Positions 8,899 through 19,365 are shown, counted from the stretch's first letter. The stretch is 64,000 nt of DNA from Enterovibrio calviensis DSM 14347 (GCF_000621165.1 NZ_JHZA01000001.1:248001-312000); one strand, 5' to 3'. Made by a program: numbers and translations. The notes: generated by a model from the letters alone, not told the origin.

Positions 8899-9789
8899 AT
8901 GAAGCTTCCCCCACTGCGAGCGGTGCAATATTTTGAAGTGGTTGCCCGACTCAATAGTTTCTCTAAAGCCGCCGAAAAACTCAGCGTGACCCAAAGCGCC
9001 GTGAGCCACCAAATACGCTTGTTGGAAGATTTTCTGGGTGAATCATTGTTTGATCGCCAAGGAAGGTTGTTGCAACTGACGCCTGTTGGCCAGCGTTACT
9101 ATGATGATGTCGCCGACCCATTGCAGGCCATTGCCCGAGCCAGTCACCAAGTTCGAGAGGGCGTATCAGGCCAACTGAGGCTTGCGGTTTTTAGCTCATT
9201 GGCCGTGAAATGGCTGATGCCGCAATTGTCTGATTTCCGTCAGCAGCACCCAGAAATCGACCTTGCGCTCGAAATGTTTGCCGACCACCCTCACCTTTCC
9301 GACAAGTTGGCAGATTGCTTCATTGTCGATTTTGAGCCGGGGCGAAACTACCAATATGATTTGCTGTACAAAGAGTATCTGTACCCTGTTTGTAGCAATA
9401 AGATTTGGCAGCAGATCAAAGATAAACCCCTTCCTGACGCCCTTTGGGATTACCCGCTATTGTCTGTCACGTCATTGATGGAAAACGACTGGGCGCAATG
9501 GTGCAAATTGGGCGGCTTTGCGCTGCCTAATCATGTGAAAATTCATTCTTTCAGCCACATGCTGCTTGCCACGGAAGCGGCGCGATATGAGCATGGTATT
9601 ACTTTTTTGAATTACTATTTCATGAACGAAATCGACCGCGAGCAACTGGTGCGCATTCCTATGCACGAAATGCCGACTGGCGACAGTTTGTATTTTGTTT
9701 ATAAGAAGCATCGCGCCCGTCAGCCAGAAATCCTCAAGCTTGGACGCTGGTTGCAGCAAATCTCGGCACAAGAGGAACTGGGCAACTAA
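8899..9789 (+). CDS. LysR-family regulator, GcvA-like
   Basis: LysR-type regulator of 296 residues. The N-terminal helix-turn-helix (about residues 5-64: LRAVQYFEVVARLNSFSKAA, SVTQSAVSHQIRLLE) and the motif GRLLQLTPVGQRYY are typical of the GcvA/AmpR branch. The effector-binding domain follows. It lies divergently from the EamA exporter with about 200 bases between them, so the exporter is the likely target. GcvA itself controls glycine cleavage in enterobacteria, but no gcv gene is nearby, so the name is not transferred. Confidence 0.88.
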   Translation: MKLPPLRAVQYFEVVARLNSFSKAAEKLSVTQSAVSHQIRLLEDFLGESLFDRQGRLLQLTPVGQRYYDDVADPLQAIARASHQVREGVSGQLRLAVFSSLAVKWLMPQLSDFRQQHPEIDLALEMFADHPHLSDKLADCFIVDFEPGRNYQYDLLYKEYLYPVCSNKIWQQIKDKPLPDALWDYPLLSVTSLMENDWAQWCKLGGFALPNHVKIHSFSHMLLATEAARYEHGITFLNYYFMNEIDREQLVRIPMHEMPTGDSLYFVYKKHRARQPEILKLGRWLQQISAQEELGN

Positions 9790-10114
9790 AAAGCCACGCT
9801 TTCTGAGGATATGACATGACGCAGTATCGATTCCGATGTTGCCGCGTTCACGCGTTCCTTCATTGACGGGTTTCTTCTTTTTTTGCTCGTTTTAGCGTTT
9901 CGTCAAAATATCCCCTCGCTCGACTCCTTCGTCCTACTCCACTGCCCTACTCCTTCGCTCCCTTGCTACACCTCTTGCAGCACCCCTTGCAATGCAGTTG
10001 GCACAAGCACTTGTCTAAACATGCATTTAGATGAAATCCGTCTAAACTCAAATGTGAGCCATCACTTAGTTTTGAGCCGTTCTTATTAATTTTGATGCAG
10101 TGAGAAATTAGGGA
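9790..10114. other. Intergenic stretch
   Basis: About 325 bases before the secreted protein. An open frame at 9883-10089 lacks a ribosome binding site and is rich in Ser, Pro, Cys and Leu, so I do not call it. No clear hairpin terminator follows the LysR gene. The promoter for the 10115 gene should lie in the last 100 bases. Confidence 0.4.
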
Positions 10115-10735
10115 ATGAAACATTTAACGAAGATTTATGTTCGCTCAATCGCGACCTCTTTGAAGGTTAGCGCGACCTTATTCATCACCCTTATCACGTG
10201 GGCCAGCGCTTGGCCTGCACTTGCCGCTGACGCCTCAAAAACGGCTAATGTCGACTACGGCTACTCAAAATTGTACGGCGAACTCACGCCCACTCAGGTT
10301 TACTCATTGGTCAAAAACATCGATTCGATGGTGATGCACTACGCGTATCGATACAAACCAAAGACAGCAAGCAAACTGCCTCGAAAAATCATACCGGTTA
10401 ACGGCTACCGACCAGAACAAGTCTTCGTTGCGCTCGGAAAGCTCAGTGACGATATTGATGTGTTCGCAAAGCAACAGAATGTCCCGCCAGTCACACGTAT
10501 CAAACGTGAAGCCAAAGACGCCATTCCAGCCGAGGTGTTTTTACTTGCTGGCGCCAGTTTAGATACGTTTTCCGCAGCAATGGCAGTCCTTGAACCCAAC
10601 AATACATTTGGCGATTTCTACGCGCACCGAACCTATTCACGCAACAAAACGCCCTCCGATGTTTATGCCCTTGTCGATCTGATTAACAGAAAGCTGACCA
10701 TATTGCTTGGCCAACCATTAGAACCCATTAAGTGA
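10115..10735 (+). CDS. Exported hypothetical protein upstream of a chemoreceptor
   Basis: Unrecognised 206-residue protein with a clear Sec signal: basic start, hydrophobic core about residues 15-33, and likely cleavage after ALAA near residue 38. The mature part (about 168 residues) is basic and probably helical, with no cysteine pair and no lipobox. Its stop is only seven bases before the start of the large chemoreceptor gene, so the two are almost certainly cotranscribed and translationally coupled. A periplasmic binding partner that hands a ligand to the receptor is a reasonable inference, as known for other chemoreceptors with binding-protein partners, but no binding-protein family is recognisable. 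Confidence 0.8.
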   Translation: MKHLTKIYVRSIATSLKVSATLFITLITWASAWPALAADASKTANVDYGYSKLYGELTPTQVYSLVKNIDSMVMHYAYRYKPKTASKLPRKIIPVNGYRPEQVFVALGKLSDDIDVFAKQQNVPPVTRIKREAKDAIPAEVFLLAGASLDTFSAAMAVLEPNNTFGDFYAHRTYSRNKTPSDVYALVDLINRKLTILLGQPLEPIK

Positions 10736-10742
10736 AGAATCC

Positions 10743-13652
10743 ATGAATCGTCGATATTTCCGCTACACGATTGGTAAACGCCTAACACTTGGTTTTGGCT
10801 TGATCATTGCGATTTTAGTGACAGCAGTGAGTTTGTCGAATCAACGTCTCGCCGATGTGAATATCGTGGAGCGTGAGCTAGTAGGCTCCACATTCCCAGC
10901 CACGCTGGCGAGTAATCAGTTAGTGGCGGAGGTGAATCGCTCTTTGGCCATTCTGCGAGGATACGTGGTGCTTGGTAACGAGGAGTTTTTGTCAAAACGG
11001 CAAACGACATGGGAAAACATCGACAAACAACTCCTTGTTCTCAACCGTTCAATCAGCAGTTCACATGTTAGTAGCGACGACTACATTGCCAAAATAGAAA
11101 GATTGAAAGAAAGCCTTAGTCTTTACCGCGCAGCACAAGATGACATTGAGCGCATTGCAAACACCGCCGATGAACAACCCGCCATGAAGATCTACAGGGA
11201 GCAAGGCGAACCCATCATGATTCGTCTGGTGTCTGCCATCAATCTTCTCACCAGTATCGAACGAGGCTTGCCTGCCACGCCAGAACGTAAGGAATTACTC
11301 GGTTTATTTGCGGAATCAAGCGCGTCGTTTTCTTTAGGCCTTGCCGCTGCCCGTTCGTACCTCATCACTGGCGAAGCCGCATTCAAAGCGTCTTTTTTCG
11401 AGAAATGGACAACCAATGAAAATCACCTGTTTAGCATTGAAGATAAAGCCCATCTGCTGACTCGCGAGCAAGCAAAGCTATTCAAAGAATACAGTGATTA
11501 CCGTGATCAGTTTTCCCCCGTGGTGATGCAGATGTTCAACGTGAGGGACTCTGAACAGTGGAACATGTCGCAATACCTCTTAGGCACGAAAGCGTCACCG
11601 CTTGCGACACAATCTCTATCGCTGATTGGCGAAATTGTCGCTCTTCAGCAGGAAGCGTTAAACACCGAGGTGAAAACGCTCGACTCGCTAAACCAAGAGA
11701 TTTCCACCGTCCTCGCGTTAACGGGTATTGTTGGGGTCATTTTAGGTCTTGTGATTGCCGTATTAATTACGCGATCAGTCACAACGCCTCTGACAAAAAT
11801 GACGCGCAGCTTAAAGCAGGTATCAAGATCGGGCGACTATTCCCTTCGCCTTGTCGTTAAAGGGAACGACGAAATCAGCCAGTCATCAGCCGCGTTCAAC
11901 TCGCTGATGGATGCCACTCAAAATGCACTTAGCGAAATCAACACAGTCATGGCACGGATTTCTGAAGGTGACCACAGTGTTCGTATTAAAGGAGATTATT
12001 GTGGTGATCTACTGTCAATTAAAGAAGCCACTAACCTCTCTCTCAACAATGCGGAATTGGCTGAGCAAGCTAAACGTGAGTATGAGCATTCATCAAACAT
12101 TATTGCAGAGGAAAATGCGCAGGTTAGACAGGCGTTAGATGGTGTATCAAACAACATCATGCTGGCGAATAACGACAATGAAATTATTTATCTCAACGAT
12201 GCTGCAAAAACGATGCTAAACGAAACACAAAGCGATTTTGCACTAGAAATTACTGGCTTTAACCCTGATAACGTTATCGGAAAACCGATTGATGTTTTTC
12301 ACAAGGAACCGTCCAAACAACATAAAATCCTATCCTCTCTCACGCAGCCTTTTTCCAGTGAATTCAGTGTTGGAAATAGAGTGATGGCCATCAACGCCAT
12401 GCCCATGTGCAACCCAAACGGCGAACGCATAGGAACGGCAATAGAATGGAAAGATCGCACTGCTGAAGTCGCTATTGAGCGTGAAATTGCCGAGGTTATC
12501 TCTCGCGCCACACGCGGGGAGTTTGGCGGACGCATCGAAATCTCAGGTAAAGAGGGGTTTTTCTTCAATTTGGCTGAAGGGTTGAATTTGCTCACAGAGA
12601 ATGTCGATAACTCATTGGCCGACATGCAACACATTCTCGCCGCCATGGCGAAAGGCGACCTTACTCAGCAAGTTGAAAAAAATTACAGTGGCCGACTCGC
12701 CCAACTGAAAAAAGACACCAACCAAACCATCGATAAATTAACTGACGTGATCCATAGCATTCGCGAAACCAGCTCGACAGTTGCTGCATCTTCGCGCGAA
12801 ATTGTGACTGGCAACCAAGATTTAAGCGCGAGAACAGAAGCGCAGGCGACGTCTTTGCAATCCACCGCCGCGAGCATGGAGCAAATGACAGGGACAGTGA
12901 AACACAGCGCTGAGAATGCCTTTTCAACGAAAATGGTTAGCATGAAAGCGCGCGCAAAAGCCCGTGAGGGTGGGCATTCAGTTTCCCGAACTATTGAAGC
13001 AATGCGAGACATTACCGAGGCCAGTAACGAGATTGCCCAAATCATTACCGTGATTGATGAAATTGCCTTTCAAACCAACTTGCTCGCCCTCAATGCGGCG
13101 GTGGAAGCGGCTCGCGCTGGCGAACAAGGCAGAGGGTTCGCTGTCGTCGCTGGTGAAGTGCGCAATCTCGCCCAACGCTCCGCCAGCGCAGCAAAAGCAA
13201 TCAAAGACTTGATTGAAGCCAGTAAGAAAAAAGTGGCGGTTGGATCCGATTTGGTTGAAGAGTCAGGAAAAACGCTGAAAGAAATCGTCGCCATGGTCGA
13301 AGAGGTCGGCAGCAAAATGGAAGACATATCAGATGCCGCCCAAGAGCAAAGTGTCGGCATTGAGCAAGTTAACTTAGCCATCACCAAAATGGATGACATG
13401 ACGCAACAAAATGCCGCGCTGGTTCAACAAGCAACAACGGCAAGTGAAAGCATGTGGCATCTATCGCAAGACATGACCGAAATGCTGGCCTTTTTTATCC
13501 TGCCAGACGACGGCACCGAACCACGAAATCAACAGGCTTCCCCTTCAAATTCGTTTGCTGATCACCTTATTTTTGAAGACGACGATGAGGATGATGACGA
13601 CGACGATGAGGCTCAAGGAAGCAGCACCAATAAAGATACCAGCGAGTTTTAA
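10743..13652 (+). CDS. Methyl-accepting chemotaxis protein, multi-HAMP with PAS
   Basis: Membrane chemoreceptor of 969 residues, much longer than the usual ~540. Transmembrane segment 1 is at about 14-32. A periplasmic helical sensor of about 290 residues follows, then transmembrane segment 2 at about 325-345 ([15 protein letters not shown]). A HAMP domain covers about 346-400, a second HAMP-like stretch 400-450, a PAS-like domain 465-570 and another HAMP-like stretch 580-630. The signalling hairpin tip reads [20 protein letters not shown] and [18 protein letters not shown], the CheA/CheW-binding region. The C-terminus is unusual: a run of almost pure Asp and Glu follows FADHLIFE and replaces the usual CheR-tethering pentapeptide. 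It sits directly behind an exported protein gene, a likely partner. The ligand is unknown. Confidence 0.92.
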   Translation: MNRRYFRYTIGKRLTLGFGLIIAILVTAVSLSNQRLADVNIVERELVGSTFPATLASNQLVAEVNRSLAILRGYVVLGNEEFLSKRQTTWENIDKQLLVLNRSISSSHVSSDDYIAKIERLKESLSLYRAAQDDIERIANTADEQPAMKIYREQGEPIMIRLVSAINLLTSIERGLPATPERKELLGLFAESSASFSLGLAAARSYLITGEAAFKASFFEKWTTNENHLFSIEDKAHLLTREQAKLFKEYSDYRDQFSPVVMQMFNVRDSEQWNMSQYLLGTKASPLATQSLSLIGEIVALQQEALNTEVKTLDSLNQEISTVLALTGIVGVILGLVIAVLITRSVTTPLTKMTRSLKQVSRSGDYSLRLVVKGNDEISQSSAAFNSLMDATQNALSEINTVMARISEGDHSVRIKGDYCGDLLSIKEATNLSLNNAELAEQAKREYEHSSNIIAEENAQVRQALDGVSNNIMLANNDNEIIYLNDAAKTMLNETQSDFALEITGFNPDNVIGKPIDVFHKEPSKQHKILSSLTQPFSSEFSVGNRVMAINAMPMCNPNGERIGTAIEWKDRTAEVAIEREIAEVISRATRGEFGGRIEISGKEGFFFNLAEGLNLLTENVDNSLADMQHILAAMAKGDLTQQVEKNYSGRLAQLKKDTNQTIDKLTDVIHSIRETSSTVAASSREIVTGNQDLSARTEAQATSLQSTAASMEQMTGTVKHSAENAFSTKMVSMKARAKAREGGHSVSRTIEAMRDITEASNEIAQIITVIDEIAFQTNLLALNAAVEAARAGEQGRGFAVVAGEVRNLAQRSASAAKAIKDLIEASKKKVAVGSDLVEESGKTLKEIVAMVEEVGSKMEDISDAAQEQSVGIEQVNLAITKMDDMTQQNAALVQQATTASESMWHLSQDMTEMLAFFILPDDGTEPRNQQASPSNSFADHLIFEDDDEDDDDDDEAQGSSTNKDTSEF

Positions 13653-13964
13653 CGAGATAACTTGGTAACGTGGTAGTTCACCAACCCTCTTATTGGGAAA
13701 GCGTCACCTATAGGCATCTTAAATAGCGTATGTTGCGTTTGTTTGGATGCAAGAAACCAAACCCGCAACGGATAACACGAAGCCCAAGTACGCAAGATCT
13801 AGCATGCAGCGCCTTGAATACAGAGGCACTACCCCATAAACCAAACCTAAACATACATAAACCCAAATTATTGCGTTGAAACTGGGCAACCTCGGACACA
13901 AAAAAACGGGCTTTCGCCCGTTTTTTGTTGCTTGATTTAGTCGCTTTGGCTATTTGTCTGCGTG
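13653..13964. other. Intergenic stretch between convergent chemoreceptor genes
   Basis: About 310 bases between two convergent genes. Apart from the bidirectional terminator at 13901-13927 I see only short frames without ribosome binding sites. Confidence 0.5.
13901..13927. terminator. Bidirectional terminator
   Basis: CGGGC-TTTC-GCCCG stem flanked by six A and six T, symmetrical. It serves the convergent chemoreceptor genes on either side. Confidence 0.85.
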
Positions 13965-16397
13965 CTAGCCTGCTTTCGTTTTAAAGAAAGACACCAAGTC
14001 TCGTTGTCCTTCGGCTTCAACGAGCAAGTTCTCACTGGCTGCCGTGGCCTCTTCCGCCAAACCCGCGTTTTGTTGGGTCATGTTGTCCATTTCCGTCACA
14101 GCACGGTTTATCTCAGCGATGCCTTGCGACTGCTCGGTATTCGCCGTGCTCATGTCATTGATCAGGGTCGATACGCTCTTAATGGCTTCAACAATTTCAT
14201 CAAGGTTCTCGCCAGATTTTCTCACCAAATGTGTGCCATCTTTGGTCTTGTTAACGCTGGCGTTAATCAGCTCTTTAATTTCAACGGATGCTTTCGCACT
14301 TCGTTGCGCCAAATTTCGAACCTCACCTGCCACAACCGCAAAACCCCTTCCTTGTTCACCCGCTCTGGCGGCTTCAACAGCAGCATTCAAAGCCAGTAGA
14401 TTGGTTTGGAAGGCAATTTCATTGATCACGCCAATGATGTCTGAGATTTGATTGCTCGATTTCTCAATTTCAGCCATGGCGCTAATAGCTTCCGTGACCA
14501 CTTTCCCACCCAGTTCAGCCTTCTTCGTTGCCTCGGTCGCGAGCATAACGGCATTTTGCGAGGTCTCCGCATTTTGCTGCACGGTCGCTGTGATTTCTTG
14601 CATGCTTGCGGCAGTTTCTTCCAAACTTGCCGCTTGGGTTTCGGTTCTGTCACTCAAATCACCGGTTCCCAATTTAATTTCGCGCGCGCCGGAGCTGACC
14701 GAGTTTGACGCTTTCACAATGTCTTTTACCAAGGTATTAAGATGCGCAATCATTGAGTTCAGAGCATCCCTCACAGGCTCAAACTCTTCATCCAATTTTT
14801 CTGTAATGGTATGGTCAAGGTCGCCCTTAGACAAAGACAGCAAACAGCCGCTGATTAAAGACACGGCACGTTTTTTTGCCGTAATATCCGATGCGTATTT
14901 CACTACCTTGAAGGGCTTGCCATTGATGTCGCGGATCGGGTTATAAGATGCCTGAATCCAGACTTCTCGCCCACCTTTGGCAATGCGGCGAAACTCTGCA
15001 CTTTCAAAATCACCGCTATTGAGCTTCGCCCAAAACGCTTTGTACTCTGCAGATTTGCTGTCTTTCGGATCAACGAAAATAGAATGGTGACGACCTTTAA
15101 CTTCACTTAAGGTGTAACCCATTGCATTCAAAAAGTTCTCGTTGGCAAAGCGAATCGTGCCGTCCATGTCGAACTCAATAACTGCCTGCGACTTGCCAAT
15201 GGCTTCAATCTGGCCTTCAAAATCAGCATTCTTCAGTTTCTGTTCGGTGATATCACTGGCGTATTTAACCACTTTAAAAGGCCGGCCAGAGGCATCCAAA
15301 ATGGGGTTGTATGAGGCTTGAATCCAGATCTCTCTGCCTCCTTTTCCTATTCGCTTGTACTCGCCGGCTTGAAATTCCCCTTGTGCAAGAGAATTCCAAA
15401 AACTCTTGTACTCATTAGAAGAAGCCAGGTCGCTCGTGACAAACATTGAGTGATGCTTGCCCTTAATTTCCTCCAGCTTGTAGCCAACCGCATTGAGGAA
15501 GTTCTCGTTGGCATTGCGAATGGTGCCATCAAGTTCAAATTCAATCACCGCCTGCGATTTACCAATGGCCCTGATTTGCCCCGCGAAGTCAGCATTACGC
15601 AGTTTGTGTTCGGTAATGTCGGTGGCAAATTTCACCACTTTAAAGGGGTTGCCTTCGTCATCAAAAATGGGGTTGTAAGACGCACTGATCCACACTTCTT
15701 TGCCGCCTTTGCCCAAGCGCTTGAATTGCTCAGACACGGTTTTGCCTGTGGCTAGTGTTTCCCAAAATCTTTTGTAGTCTGAAGAGCGCGAAAATTCAGA
15801 TTCGACAAAAATGGAATGATGTTTACCAAGAATTTCTTCGATCTTGTATCCCATTACACTCAGGAAATTCTCATTGGCTGAGAGAATATTGCCTTGCAAA
15901 TCGAACTCGATCACCGCTTGAACATTGTTTATTGCATCCATTTTCCCGGAAAAATCTAAGCTCTGATTCTTTTCCTGAGTGATGTCTGCGGCAAACTTTA
16001 CAACTTTCTCCACACTGCCATCTTCAGCAAAAACGGGATTGTAGGTTGCCTGTATCCAGACAATCACGCCGTTTTTCCCACGTCGCTTATATTGCGAAGA
16101 AAAGGATTTCCCTTGGTTCAATTGCGCCCAAAAATCTCGATAAGCTGGCGAATTAGAATAAGAGGACTCAACAAATATTGAATGATGCTTTCCTTGAATT
16201 TCTGACAGTTGATATCCCATCACTTTCAGAAAATTATCGTTCGCGGAAAGCACTTTGCCAGAAGGATCAAATTCAATGATGGCTATCGATTTATCAAGCG
16301 CAGCTATCTTTGCCTTGGCATCACTGCCAATGTCGGTGTGAGAGCCAATCACACTGCCTATGGCTCGCTTCAAGTTTGATAGTATTGAGTTTTGCAT
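13965..16397 (-). CDS. Soluble chemoreceptor with four tandem PAS domains
   Basis: Chemotaxis-type transducer of 810 residues with no membrane segment. Four PAS/PAC units of exactly 122 residues follow each other (about 30-151, 152-273, 274-395, 396-517). Each carries a GKHHS-type motif (GRHHS in the fourth), with the second His at 72, 194, 316 and 438, and a YNP...KVVKxAxDIT ending. A signalling domain of about 290 residues follows, with tip [20 protein letters not shown]. The architecture is like Aer-2/BdlA-type cytoplasmic receptors, which sense redox, oxygen or energy through heme or flavin in PAS domains. Cofactor residues cannot be confirmed here. The identical period suggests recent tandem duplication. 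It is encoded alone, between two terminators. Confidence 0.92.
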   Translation of the reverse strand: MQNSILSNLKRAIGSVIGSHTDIGSDAKAKIAALDKSIAIIEFDPSGKVLSANDNFLKVMGYQLSEIQGKHHSIFVESSYSNSPAYRDFWAQLNQGKSFSSQYKRRGKNGVIVWIQATYNPVFAEDGSVEKVVKFAADITQEKNQSLDFSGKMDAINNVQAVIEFDLQGNILSANENFLSVMGYKIEEILGKHHSIFVESEFSRSSDYKRFWETLATGKTVSEQFKRLGKGGKEVWISASYNPIFDDEGNPFKVVKFATDITEHKLRNADFAGQIRAIGKSQAVIEFELDGTIRNANENFLNAVGYKLEEIKGKHHSMFVTSDLASSNEYKSFWNSLAQGEFQAGEYKRIGKGGREIWIQASYNPILDASGRPFKVVKYASDITEQKLKNADFEGQIEAIGKSQAVIEFDMDGTIRFANENFLNAMGYTLSEVKGRHHSIFVDPKDSKSAEYKAFWAKLNSGDFESAEFRRIAKGGREVWIQASYNPIRDINGKPFKVVKYASDITAKKRAVSLISGCLLSLSKGDLDHTITEKLDEEFEPVRDALNSMIAHLNTLVKDIVKASNSVSSGAREIKLGTGDLSDRTETQAASLEETAASMQEITATVQQNAETSQNAVMLATEATKKAELGGKVVTEAISAMAEIEKSSNQISDIIGVINEIAFQTNLLALNAAVEAARAGEQGRGFAVVAGEVRNLAQRSAKASVEIKELINASVNKTKDGTHLVRKSGENLDEIVEAIKSVSTLINDMSTANTEQSQGIAEINRAVTEMDNMTQQNAGLAEEATAASENLLVEAEGQRDLVSFFKTKAG

Positions 16398-16501
16398 TTA
16401 CGCCTCTCCTAGTCCGTTACTAGAATTCTAGTCGATGAGACATATTCTTCCTGCTAAGACTCGTTTTAAATCAATAATATTTTGGGCGACTGTCCACAAA
16501 A

Positions 16502-16524
16502 AAAGCCAGCGTGATGCTGGCTTT
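16502..16524 (-). terminator. Terminator of the 2OG oxygenase gene
   Basis: Arms AAAGCCAGC/GCTGGCTTT with a five-base loop. On the minus strand a T run follows. Confidence 0.8.
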
Positions 16525-16547
16525 GGTATTTATTCATATCGAATCGG

Positions 16548-17387
16548 CTAAATCAGCCCAAGTTCGCGTAGACGTTCCATCAAATAACTGTCTGCGGTAT
16601 AACGCTCGGACAGCACGACATCAGGCTTTGGGTGCAAGAATAATGGCAAAGAGATGCGAGATTTACGCATGTCAGCACCTTCAGGGTTAACCACTCGGTG
16701 CGTGGTTGACGGGAAGTAACCTCCAGACGCTTCTTGCAACATGTCACCGATGTTAATGATAAGGTTGCCAAAATCGCACGGCACATCCAACCATTCGCCA
16801 TCTTTGCCCTTTACTTGTAAGCCAGGTTCATTCGCAGCAGGCAGAATAGTTAATAGGTTAATGTCTTCATGCGCTGCAGCGCGAATCGCTCCGGGGGCTT
16901 CATCGCCTTGCATTGGCGGGTAGTGCAGAACACGAAGCAGAGTTTTGTCGCTTCCATCAATCATGCTCGATAGCGATTGCGAATAATGCTGAGAAACCTC
17001 TGCTGGGGAGTGCGTTTCTACCCATGCGAGAAGTTGTTGGGCTAAGCCATTTGCCTGATCGTAATAGTCTTGTAGCTCATCTCTGAGTGTGTCGGGGCAT
17101 TGTCCCCACGGGTAGTAATGGAAGAACTCTTTGATGTCTTTTTGTTGCTGACCTTTGGCGACTTCTGACACTTCTGAAGGGAACAAACCATCTTGGCTTT
17201 CGGGGTTAAAACGAAAACGCAGTTTGTCTTCACTGTCGAAGAACTGCTGCCAATTTTGATAAATAGACGCGACAAGGTCTTGGTTAATCGGGTGGTTTTT
17301 CAGTACGCCAAATCCTGTATTTCGCAGAGATTCAACAAAACGCGCCGCGGCATCGGGCGCATTGAAATCGACGGCTTCCAATTTCAT
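16548..17387 (-). CDS. 2-oxoglutarate/Fe(II)-dependent oxygenase, IPNS family
   Basis: Cytoplasmic non-heme iron oxygenase of 279 residues, of the isopenicillin-N-synthase-like group. The iron ligands are visible as HED in AAHEDINLLTIL and the distal His in STTHRVVNPEG. The 2-oxoglutarate-binding pair is the RxS in KSRISLPLFLHP. The N-terminal DIOX_N-like part (residues 1-100) contains the typical GFGVLKNHPI segment. Family members oxidise small molecules, including ethylene-forming and antibiotic-precursor substrates, so the reaction cannot be named. AGTGAG lies five bases before the start. It stands alone with its own terminator. The next gene upstream on the same strand, the acetyltransferase, is about 300 bases away. 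Confidence 0.88.
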   Translation of the reverse strand: MKLEAVDFNAPDAAARFVESLRNTGFGVLKNHPINQDLVASIYQNWQQFFDSEDKLRFRFNPESQDGLFPSEVSEVAKGQQQKDIKEFFHYYPWGQCPDTLRDELQDYYDQANGLAQQLLAWVETHSPAEVSQHYSQSLSSMIDGSDKTLLRVLHYPPMQGDEAPGAIRAAAHEDINLLTILPAANEPGLQVKGKDGEWLDVPCDFGNLIINIGDMLQEASGGYFPSTTHRVVNPEGADMRKSRISLPLFLHPKPDVVLSERYTADSYLMERLRELGLI

Positions 17388-17435
17388 GGTGACTCACTTT
17401 CTTATGGTTTGTGATTATTGTAATACCCACACCAA

Positions 17436-17486
17436 CCCAAGTTACCTGATGATGCCATATGCAAGAGACCATCAGGTTTGTTTGGG
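17436..17486. repeat. Palindromic dispersed repeat, degenerate copy
   Basis: CCCAAGTTACCTGATG faces CATCAGGTTTGTTTGGG. It has the same CCCAA...CCTGA/TCAGG...TTGGG structure as the three clearer copies at 18.4, 18.7 and 19.2 kb, so it is probably a decayed member. Confidence 0.55.
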
Positions 17487-17693
17487 CGTCTGCAATAGCA
17501 TGTTGAGCATCTATGCAATTAAATCGACGAGACGTCGAAACCTGTCGTGGGGCTTTTAGTATACTCAAATCACTCAATAACGCAGGAGAGAATCGTCACA
17601 ATCGCAGCCCGAAGAGTTCGACTGCACGTCCCGAGCGAAAAGCGTTTCATGCTGTTCGCTTGAAAAAACTCAACCAGCCAAGGCCGACAGACC

Positions 17694-18257
17694 CTAGCTA
17701 ACACAGCGAAGTTTATTGTCCTTTTTTTGCAGAGCCTGCCACTCATCACGCAATACGCCATAACGTAAAGAGTCATAGTACTGACCTTGGTGGAAACGGA
17801 CTTTACGGATCCTTCCTTCTTCCTGCATACCTAAAGCAGTGGCACATTTCATCATACGAGGATTACCAGACCACGTGGTTAGTCCAATTCGTTCGACGTC
17901 ATAGTGTTCGAACAGATGGGAGATCCACAATGTGAGTGCCTTGCGGCCCAATTGTTTTCCCCAGTGTGCTGAGGTGAAAATGGTGATGCCAACTTCTAGC
18001 CAGCGTGTTGACTGATCCTCCCAGTAGCACGAGAGATAACCAATCGCTTCGCCGTGATAATCAATGACGATGGCCGTTTTTGCTTCTTTTAGGCGTTTAA
18101 ACAAATGTCGGCGAAACTGAAATTTGGATTGATGCTCCAATGGAAAATAAGGGGCATCATGCGCTTTCCACTCATTTTCCACATAGATAAAGTGCCAAAG
18201 ATGATCCCGCTCTTCTGTTTTAGCAGGCCGCAAGCAAATATCGCTAAATGTAAACAT
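17694..18257 (-). CDS. GNAT-family N-acetyltransferase
   Basis: Acetyl-CoA-dependent acetyltransferase of 187 residues, RimJ/RimL-like subgroup. The acetyl-CoA motif region is around HWGKQLGRKALTLWISHLFE (a Q/RxxGxG/A variant). It is preceded by the strand WLEVGITIF and followed by RIGLTTWSGNPRMMKCATALGM, the usual motif B segment with the Asn. The frame continues to 18398, but I start at the ATG at 18257 because AAGGAG lies just upstream and the translated N-terminus (MFTFSDICLRPA) then fits the family. Substrates of this group range from ribosomal proteins to amino acids and drugs and cannot be deduced. Palindromic repeats lie on both sides. Confidence 0.85.
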   Translation of the reverse strand: MFTFSDICLRPAKTEERDHLWHFIYVENEWKAHDAPYFPLEHQSKFQFRRHLFKRLKEAKTAIVIDYHGEAIGYLSCYWEDQSTRWLEVGITIFTSAHWGKQLGRKALTLWISHLFEHYDVERIGLTTWSGNPRMMKCATALGMQEEGRIRKVRFHQGQYYDSLRYGVLRDEWQALQKKDNKLRCVS

Positions 18258-18423
18258 GCTGCTCCTTGTCATGTCGCCGCTGTGACGGTCTTTTTTTTGA
18301 TAATGTAGCGCGAACCCGATACCCATCAGGACAAACCAGTTATGCGCTTCAATCATCTGCATGCAAAGTGTTTGACGCTGTGCCCAAGCTGCTATCACGT
18401 GCTTGATCAGCGAGAGTTCGCCT

Positions 18424-18497
18424 TATATACCCAAGCAACTTGACGGCCTACCTTCGGACGAGTTGAATCCTGCATCTTCAGGTTGCTTGGGTATATA
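18424..18497. repeat. Palindromic dispersed repeat, copy 1
   Basis: A perfect 16-base terminal inverted repeat (TATATACCCAAGCAAC and its complement) encloses about 42 bases that include GAATCCTGCATCTTCAG. Related copies lie at 18717-18757 and 19223-19287. It is too short to encode anything, so it is a REP- or MITE-like element. Confidence 0.8.
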
Positions 18498-18716
18498 GAA
18501 GCTCACTCTGAATAGTGTATGAAGATGATTTCAATTAAATTATCTAACAAACCGCTGAAATCGCTAATAGGAAAGTCAATAACATTGGTGAGATCCAATT
18601 ATGGATGTTAAGCGCGTTCCATTTACATCAAAGATCACCGCACGTCATGTTACGAAAAAGTTAACTGGACAATGAGCTAGGTTTTCCTAACCTTTTGATA
18701 GAAGACACTACAAATA

Positions 18717-18757
18717 TTTATGCCCAAGTCACCTGAAGGTGCTTGGGTATATATTCA
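18717..18757. repeat. Palindromic dispersed repeat, copy 2 (short)
   Basis: A shortened member of the same family: CCCAAGTCACC pairs with GGTGCTTGGG over a TGAA loop. It lies directly upstream of the globin start, so it is within the promoter or leader of that gene. Confidence 0.7.
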
Positions 18758-18784
18758 TTGCATCATCTTTTGGGGATTCCTGTC

Positions 18785-19198
18785 ATGGCGTTAACAGCAC
18801 ACCAAGTCACTTTGATCACAGAGAGCTTTAAAAAAGTAGAGCCCATCTCGCTCAAAGCCGCAGAGATATTTTACGACACCTTGTTCTCTTATGATCCGTC
18901 GCTTAAATCTCTGTTTAAAGGTGATATGAAACAACAAGGTCGCAAGTTGATGGCCATGCTCCACGCAGCGGTAAGTACATTGAATGCACCCGAACAGTTG
19001 CTCCCTGTATTGCAGCAATTGGCAAAACGACATGAAGGATACGGGGTAAAAAAATCCCACTTCACGCCTGTCGGCAATGCCCTGCTTCACACCCTGAAAG
19101 TCGGGTTGGGGGACGATTTCACCCCAGAAACTCGCGCTGCTTGGGTCGCACTGTTGCACTTCGTTGCGGATACGATGAAAGCTGAAATGGCCGCATAA
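18785..19198 (+). CDS. Single-domain globin
   Basis: Bacterial globin of 137 residues (the normal size for a single globin domain), heme-binding, cytoplasmic. The segment VEPISLKAAEIFYDTLFSYDP and the proximal-His region AKRHEGYGVKKSHFTPVGNALLH follow the Vitreoscilla-type and flavohemoglobin globin pattern. The proximal His is the one in AKRHEGYGV, and Tyr/Gln distal residues are plausible but not confirmed. There is no reductase domain, so it would need a separate partner. Likely roles are oxygen or nitric oxide handling. The start at 18785 (MALTAHQ) is chosen for the GGGG nine bases upstream, although the frame opens at 18743 inside a repeat. Palindromic repeats flank it on both sides. Confidence 0.88.
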   Translation: MALTAHQVTLITESFKKVEPISLKAAEIFYDTLFSYDPSLKSLFKGDMKQQGRKLMAMLHAAVSTLNAPEQLLPVLQQLAKRHEGYGVKKSHFTPVGNALLHTLKVGLGDDFTPETRAAWVALLHFVADTMKAEMAA

Positions 19199-19222
19199 CG
19201 TGCGTTAAACTCATGTGCATGG

Positions 19223-19287
19223 ATACCCAAACAACCTGAAGATGCTCGATTTTTACTGAATCCTGCATCTTCAGGTTGTTTGGGTGT
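19223..19287. repeat. Palindromic dispersed repeat, copy 3
   Basis: Inverted arms of about 23 bases (ATACCCAAACAACCTGAAG and onward) with few mismatches around a short centre. It is the best-preserved hairpin of the family and lies just downstream of the globin stop. Confidence 0.8.
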
Positions 19288-19319
19288 AGTGGTAAGTCAG
19301 TCATCGTTAGCGCCGTAAA

Positions 19320-19365
19320 AAAGCACAAAAAAAAAGAGCCTCTCATCGGCTCTTTTTTGTGCTTT
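19320..19365. terminator. Bidirectional terminator between globin and torA
   Basis: Long hairpin with inner arms AAAAAGAGCC/GGCTCTTTTT and outer arms AAAGCAC/GTGCTTT. It can serve both convergent transcripts. Confidence 0.85.

Noticed and set aside
9883-10089. 68-codon frame upstream of the secreted protein
   Set aside because: No ribosome binding site; rich in Ser, Pro and Cys; no recognisable feature.
12900-12960. Possible pair of compensating frameshifts in the chemoreceptor signalling domain ([20 protein letters not shown])
   Set aside because: The stretch has normal length and the heptads continue; the variation is within family range as far as can be told by eye.
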